In this document: positions 14,346 through 17,205 of the stretch, piece by piece
Numbering within the stretch: position 1 is the stretch's first letter
Layout of the letters: each line of letters opens with the position of its first letter
NCBI GenBank assembly: GCA_934525405.1
Contig: CAKSZF010000025.1
Span: 1-17,205, forward strand
Direction: 5' to 3'
Source: an uncultured Faecalibacterium sp.
GTDB lineage: Bacteria; Bacillota; Clostridia; Oscillospirales; Ruminococcaceae
DNA length: 17,205 bases
Made by a program: the position numbers and the translations under genes
The notes under the pieces: model-generated
Seen by the model: the letters and a program-made list of their open reading frames with translations, nothing else
Told to the model about the DNA's origin: nothing
The model's database searches: none

Positions 14346-14378
14346 AAAAAGCACGAGATTTTGCGTCTCGTGCTTTTT
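14346..14378. terminator. Bidirectional terminator between tRNA and integrase
   Basis: An 8-bp stem GCACGAGA/TCTCGTGC (14351-14358/14366-14373) is flanked by an A tract and a T tract, so it works in both directions: for the tRNA and for the integrase that ends 22 bases away. Confidence 0.88.
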
Positions 14379-14399
14379 CTTTTGCCTGATGGAGCAATC

Positions 14400-15878
14400 T
14401 CACTTGTACAGTTCCTTGCTCATCTGCTTCCGAATCTCATCACGCCGCCTGTCGTAGACCTGCGTATAGATTGCAAGGGTCGTGCTGGGTTGCGCGTGTC
14501 CGGCTTCTGCGGCCACCGTTGCCACACCGATGTTGGGATTGGACAGCAGGATACTGACGAAGGTGTGCCGGAACATATGCGGGTGAATTTTTTCGATGCC
14601 CGCTTTTTTCCCGACCCGGCGCACCAGTGCTGCATAGCTGTCAGGGTTGATGGGAAAGCCGTAGTCGTTGCAGATCACAAAGTCATTCCCACGCAAATCC
14701 AGAAGCGACTGTGCGTACTTAGCACCTTTCTTTTCCAGATTTTTCTGCCAGCTTGCACCCATCAGCTTTTTTCTGGACTTCCACTGTTCGTGATAGTCCT
14801 TCAAAAAGGCCATAAACTCCGGGGCAACATCCACATCACGGATGTTGCTTTCTTTCGTTGTGGTAAGCTGATAGCCATAATTAGGGAAAACCAACAAAGA
14901 TTTTGACACATGGATTGTTCCATCACGGAAATTCACATCTTTCCATGTAAGACCAGCCAGTTCTCCACGCCGGACACCAGTGTTCAGCAGGCACAAAACG
15001 ATTGCCTTTTCCAGCATGGAGCACTCTTTCAAAGCCGCTTGTAAGGCTTCTACTTCATCACTATGTAAGCAGTCCACAGATTTTCCTTTTCGCCCAGATG
15101 CTTTTATCATTGGCATTTGAAGTGATGTTCCATAGTTATCATTGGCGTAGTTCAGGACTGACCGAATAAACAGATTGTACTCTCGCATCGTCTTTTTCGT
15201 CATGGGGCGGCGGTCAATCTCCACCTCAAACATCTGCTCAACGGTCTTACCCAAAGCCATTGCCACCTGTTGTGCCGAGTCCAAGGAAACCGTTTCACCA
15301 CGGAAAATCCGCTCAATGGTTTCCTCTCGGATGGTGCAGTTTTTCGCAATTTTAGGGCAAGACACCGTTTTGAACTCTTTAGATTCTGGCTTCAAAACCG
15401 CACGTTTGTAAACGCGTGCATCACTATCTTCCAGAAAGCGAATGACTGCATCGCAGTCTTGCCGGGTAATCGTCCCAATCGCTTTTTCAGAAAATTCCGG
15501 GTAACTTTGGATGCGTTGAAGATACTTTTCTTTTTTCAAGCTAGTGTTCTCTTTGTTGCGGTTTGCGTCATAGTCACCTTTCAGACGAACCGAGGGAGCC
15601 ATCCGAGAACGGTTTGAAGCTATGTACTCTTGCGCTACAACCGCAAAGGTCTTTCCTGCGTTGCTGGCTTCTTTATCGGCCTTTTCCTGTTCCTGCCGCT
15701 CAAATTCAGCGGCGGCAGCATTCGCAGCAGCGTTGCGCGCACGAGCGTTTTTCAGTTCAGTGGGGTCAAAATCAAACCGACCATAACGGCGTTCGATTTT
15801 GCCGTTCACCAGAACATTTGCAGTGATCTGGTAATACCGAGGCTTCTTCTTGGGTTCGATCAATTTAACGGATGCCAT
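14400..15878 (-). CDS. Tyrosine-family site-specific integrase with embedded HTH
   Basis: A 492-residue tyrosine recombinase. All catalytic residues are present: R303 (TGVRRGEL), K342 (TTTKES), H434 and R437 (HMFRHT), H461 (GHAQ) and nucleophile Y471 (AIYTQV). It starts with an arm-binding-like segment (1-50, ending in a basic, alanine-rich helix) followed by the core-binding domain from about 77. Unusually, residues about 174-219 read like an XRE/Cro-type helix-turn-helix (IAKNCTIREETIERIF, then VSLDSAQQVAMALGKTVEQMF), inserted before a second core-binding helix set. It would catalyse integration and excision of the element at the adjacent tRNA. ATG at 15878 with an AAAGGACGG site. It lies next to the att region, as usual for such elements, and is followed by a bidirectional terminator. 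Its base composition is lower in GC than the chromosomal genes to the left. Confidence 0.95.
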   Translation of the reverse strand: MASVKLIEPKKKPRYYQITANVLVNGKIERRYGRFDFDPTELKNARARNAAANAAAAEFERQEQEKADKEASNAGKTFAVVAQEYIASNRSRMAPSVRLKGDYDANRNKENTSLKKEKYLQRIQSYPEFSEKAIGTITRQDCDAVIRFLEDSDARVYKRAVLKPESKEFKTVSCPKIAKNCTIREETIERIFRGETVSLDSAQQVAMALGKTVEQMFEVEIDRRPMTKKTMREYNLFIRSVLNYANDNYGTSLQMPMIKASGRKGKSVDCLHSDEVEALQAALKECSMLEKAIVLCLLNTGVRRGELAGLTWKDVNFRDGTIHVSKSLLVFPNYGYQLTTTKESNIRDVDVAPEFMAFLKDYHEQWKSRKKLMGASWQKNLEKKGAKYAQSLLDLRGNDFVICNDYGFPINPDSYAALVRRVGKKAGIEKIHPHMFRHTFVSILLSNPNIGVATVAAEAGHAQPSTTLAIYTQVYDRRRDEIRKQMSKELYK

Positions 15879-15922
15879 ATATTTACCGTCCTTTCTGTGT
15901 GGTGGTTATCTCTGTCACGATG

Positions 15923-15931
15923 AGTATAGCA
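15923..15931 (-). promoter_or_regulatory. Extended -10 promoter of the integrase
   Basis: TGCTATACT on the minus strand is an extended -10 located 45 bases before the integrase ATG. No good -35 is seen. It could let integrase be expressed apart from the upstream excisionase-like gene. Confidence 0.5.
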
Positions 15932-15985
15932 GTTCAGGCGGTTAATTTTTAGGATGTCGCAGTTTATGCCCGCATCCTTGACAAG

Positions 15986-16210
15986 TCAAGAAGTTGTCGT
16001 TCCACCGTTGAAGTAGTCAGCCATCTTTCCAAGGTTGATATACCATTTGATGCCCGACTGAAATGCCATGCCCGGCACTTCCCGGCAAAGGCGGCGGATG
16101 TAATATTCAGGCAAGCCCATACGCTGACTTGCCTGCTTGATGCTGACGATCTGCGGCAGGACAACTGCCTCACTCTGGATCTCCGGCGATACCATCACTT
16201 TTTCATTCAT
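15986..16210 (-). CDS. Excisionase-like HTH protein
   Basis: About 74 residues with one winged helix-turn-helix of the excisionase/HTH_17 kind (about 21-68: IVSIKQASQRMGLPEYYIRR, then a conserved strand and a final helix NLGKMADYF). It is probably the recombination directionality factor that works with the integrase, 107 bases downstream. The frame extends back to 16234, but the AGGAGG site is 7 bases before the ATG at 16210, so I start there. This start overlaps the end of the MazF-like gene by 8 bases, which couples their translation. An alternative role as partner or antitoxin of the MazF-like protein cannot be excluded. Confidence 0.8.
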   Translation of the reverse strand: MNEKVMVSPEIQSEAVVLPQIVSIKQASQRMGLPEYYIRRLCREVPGMAFQSGIKWYINLGKMADYFNGGTTTS

Positions 16211-16538
16211 TGGCATTCCTCCTGTCCCATTCATTGATTTCCAAACTGTTCATCAGGGCTTCTTCGATCCGGCGCATTTCATGCCGTGTAGTCTGCCCTA
16301 AGAAGCGCTGTATGCGGCTTTTGTCTATCGTGAAGATCTGTTCCAGCTGAACCACAGACGGCTTCTCAAAGGCTGTATTGTGGGCTATCAGAACGTGTGT
16401 GGGCTGGTATTTCTTTTTCTCGGTGCGGGAAGTCACTGTCGCCACGATAAGGGTAGGCGCATAGCGGTTTCCTACGTCGTTTTGCAGAACCACCACAGGG
16501 CGGGTGCCACCCTGCTCGGAGCCGATGTGCGGCTCCAT
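16203..16538 (-). CDS. PemK/MazF-family protein
   Basis: The segment from the ATG (16538) is 111 residues and carries the family blocks GSEQGGTRPVVVLQND (6-21), VATVTS (32-37) and SVVQLEQIFTIDKSRI (61-76). MazF proteins are mRNA-cleaving endoribonucleases, usually a toxin paired with a small antitoxin. Upstream of the ATG the frame stays open and encodes the normal MazF start, RGDIYYAD, so the real protein probably begins about 16-20 codons earlier (near 16587-16598) at a non-standard codon, after an AGGAGGT site (16599-16605). No MazE-like antitoxin gene is seen next to it. It lies in one unit with the excisionase-like gene. Confidence 0.85.
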   Translation of the reverse strand: MEPHIGSEQGGTRPVVVLQNDVGNRYAPTLIVATVTSRTEKKKYQPTHVLIAHNTAFEKPSVVQLEQIFTIDKSRIQRFLGQTTRHEMRRIEEALMNSLEINEWDRRNANE

Positions 16539-16598
16539 GTCTGCATAGTAAATGTCCCCTCTGAGGTATTTCCAGTCTTTTGGTATGATAGCGATCAG

Positions 16599-16605
16599 AC
16601 CTCCT
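16599..16605 (-). promoter_or_regulatory. Ribosome binding site of the MazF-like gene
   Basis: A perfect AGGAGGT is followed by CTG ATC GCT ATC ATA in the MazF frame and by no ATG, GTG or TTG at usable distance. It argues for a non-standard start codon. Confidence 0.55.
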
Positions 16606-16610
16606 ATTCT

Positions 16611-16638
16611 TCTATATGTAGCAAGAGCCGCCTGTCAA
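16611..16638 (-). promoter_or_regulatory. Promoter of the MazF-xis unit
   Basis: A perfect TTGACA (16633-16638) and TATAGA (16611-16616) are 16 bases apart on the minus strand. Transcription would start very close to the ribosome binding site. Confidence 0.6.
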
Positions 16639-16657
16639 AACCGGGCGGCTCTTGCTA
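16619..16657. repeat. 14-bp inverted repeat around the -35 element
   Basis: Perfect 14-bp arms (16619-16632/16644-16657) enclose an 11-base loop that contains the TTGACA hexamer. It may be an operator or cruciform, or a terminator of the upstream gene that lacks a T tract. Confidence 0.65.
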
Positions 16658-16689
16658 GAAAAAGGAGTATGCCTAGAAAGGCAAGAATG

Positions 16690-17205
16690 TCACTGCTTGA
16701 TGGGAAGATTGAAGCGGCGGCTGGCACCGTTGTAGGTGCGCAGGATCAGCATCATATATTTGTAGCTGACCGTGCCGCTCAGAGATTTCTCGTCGTTTAC
16801 CAACGTCATGGGATGAACAGTGTGCAGCCGCTTGACCAGACGCTCCGGGTCATACTCGCCCTGATACAGAGCCACAAAGCGAACCATGCCCTGCAGGATG
16901 CCGGAGCGGAGGGAATCGGGGTCACCCTCCCAGCCCTTTGCGAGCATGGTCAGGGCTTCTTTGTAGAGGTCTGCGCCGTAGGCTTTGTACTCCTTGAAAG
17001 CCGTGCGGATGCAGATGATCTTCCACGGGGCACGGTAGCTGTCCAGACCAAGCTGCAGACCGGTGCTTTCGGTGGCTTTCACGAATGCGAGAGATTCCGG
17101 GTCTTTGCCCACCAAAGCGGCGCGCAGTTCTGCGCCAGCGGTCAGCGGCGTGGAAACGCCCGTCTGCCGGGAAAACAGCATGGCTTCTTCTTCCTCTGTC
17201 AGTCC
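16690..17205 (-). CDS. ParB-like (DUF6551-type) protein, 5' end outside the window
   Basis: The frame is open to the right edge; 171 residues are visible and the start is missing. The visible part begins LTEEEEAMLFSRQTG and continues with AGAELRAALVGKDPESLAFV and TGLQLGL, a pattern I associate with the region after the DGQHR motif in DUF6551/ParB-like nuclease-fold proteins of phages and conjugative elements. The DGQHR part itself would lie outside the window. Function is unknown; a role in replication or partition of the element is a guess. It stops 33 bases before the inverted repeat over the MazF promoter. Confidence 0.55.
   Translation of the reverse strand, partial: GLTEEEEAMLFSRQTGVSTPLTAGAELRAALVGKDPESLAFVKATESTGLQLGLDSYRAPWKIICIRTAFKEYKAYGADLYKEALTMLAKGWEGDPDSLRSGILQGMVRFVALYQGEYDPERLVKRLHTVHPMTLVNDEKSLSGTVSYKYMMLILRTYNGASRRFNLPIKQ

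Noticed and set aside
15977..15990. CTTGAC-AA-GTCAAG palindrome at the end of the excisionase-like gene
   Set aside because: Arms of only 6 bp overlapping a coding end; could be chance, and no promoter alignment supports an operator.
1..17205. CRISPR array
   Set aside because: The repeats seen are few, dispersed and in both orientations, with no regular spacer pattern and no cas genes.

Overview
The window looks like chromosomal DNA of a high-GC, low-biomass-toxin-free gut Firmicute of the Oscillospiraceae/Ruminococcaceae, most like Faecalibacterium. This rests on Firmicute-type genes (TrmK next to a Nif3-like protein, YitT, RqcH), AAAGGAGG-like ribosome binding sites, sigma-A-type promoters, and GC-rich coding DNA separated by small palindromic intergenic repeats. 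The genus is an inference. Almost every gene is on the minus strand.

Bases 1-660 hold no credible gene; they contain one dispersed repeat and several hairpins. Next come rqcH (ribosome quality control), a Nif3-like metal protein, trmK and a DUF1858 protein. The last three abut head to tail and share a promoter near 4297-4326. A YitT-family membrane protein lies upstream, followed by a separate operon of a DUF1538 permease-like protein and a protein with two PII-like halves. That operon has a near-consensus promoter, an 18-bp palindrome just downstream of the promoter, and a strong hairpin terminator. A gene-free stretch (7655-7999) with three repeat elements follows.

From 8000 to 11531 there is a probable four-gene operon, transcribed in the order lipoprotein, EamA transporter, YgjP-like metallopeptidase, polysaccharide flippase. 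A glycosyl-hydrolase-like secreted protein (GHL10/DUF187) and a small membrane protein form another coupled pair (11680-13460). This pair is transcribed divergently from a small plus-strand membrane-anchored protein of unknown function (13587-14006).

From about 14128 to the right edge the base composition drops and the genes become those of an integrated mobile element: a tyrosine integrase, an excisionase-like protein, a PemK/MazF-like protein and a ParB-like (DUF6551-type) protein cut by the window edge. The left boundary is striking. A CAT-anticodon tRNA is cut off exactly after its anticodon stem. Then come 142 bp of palindromes and direct repeats, and then a complete, self-consistent tRNA with the same anticodon just before the integrase. 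My reading is that the element integrated into the tRNA anticodon arm, destroyed that gene and carries its own replacement. The integrase also appears to contain an XRE-type helix-turn-helix inside its core-binding region. These two observations are the most interesting in the window.
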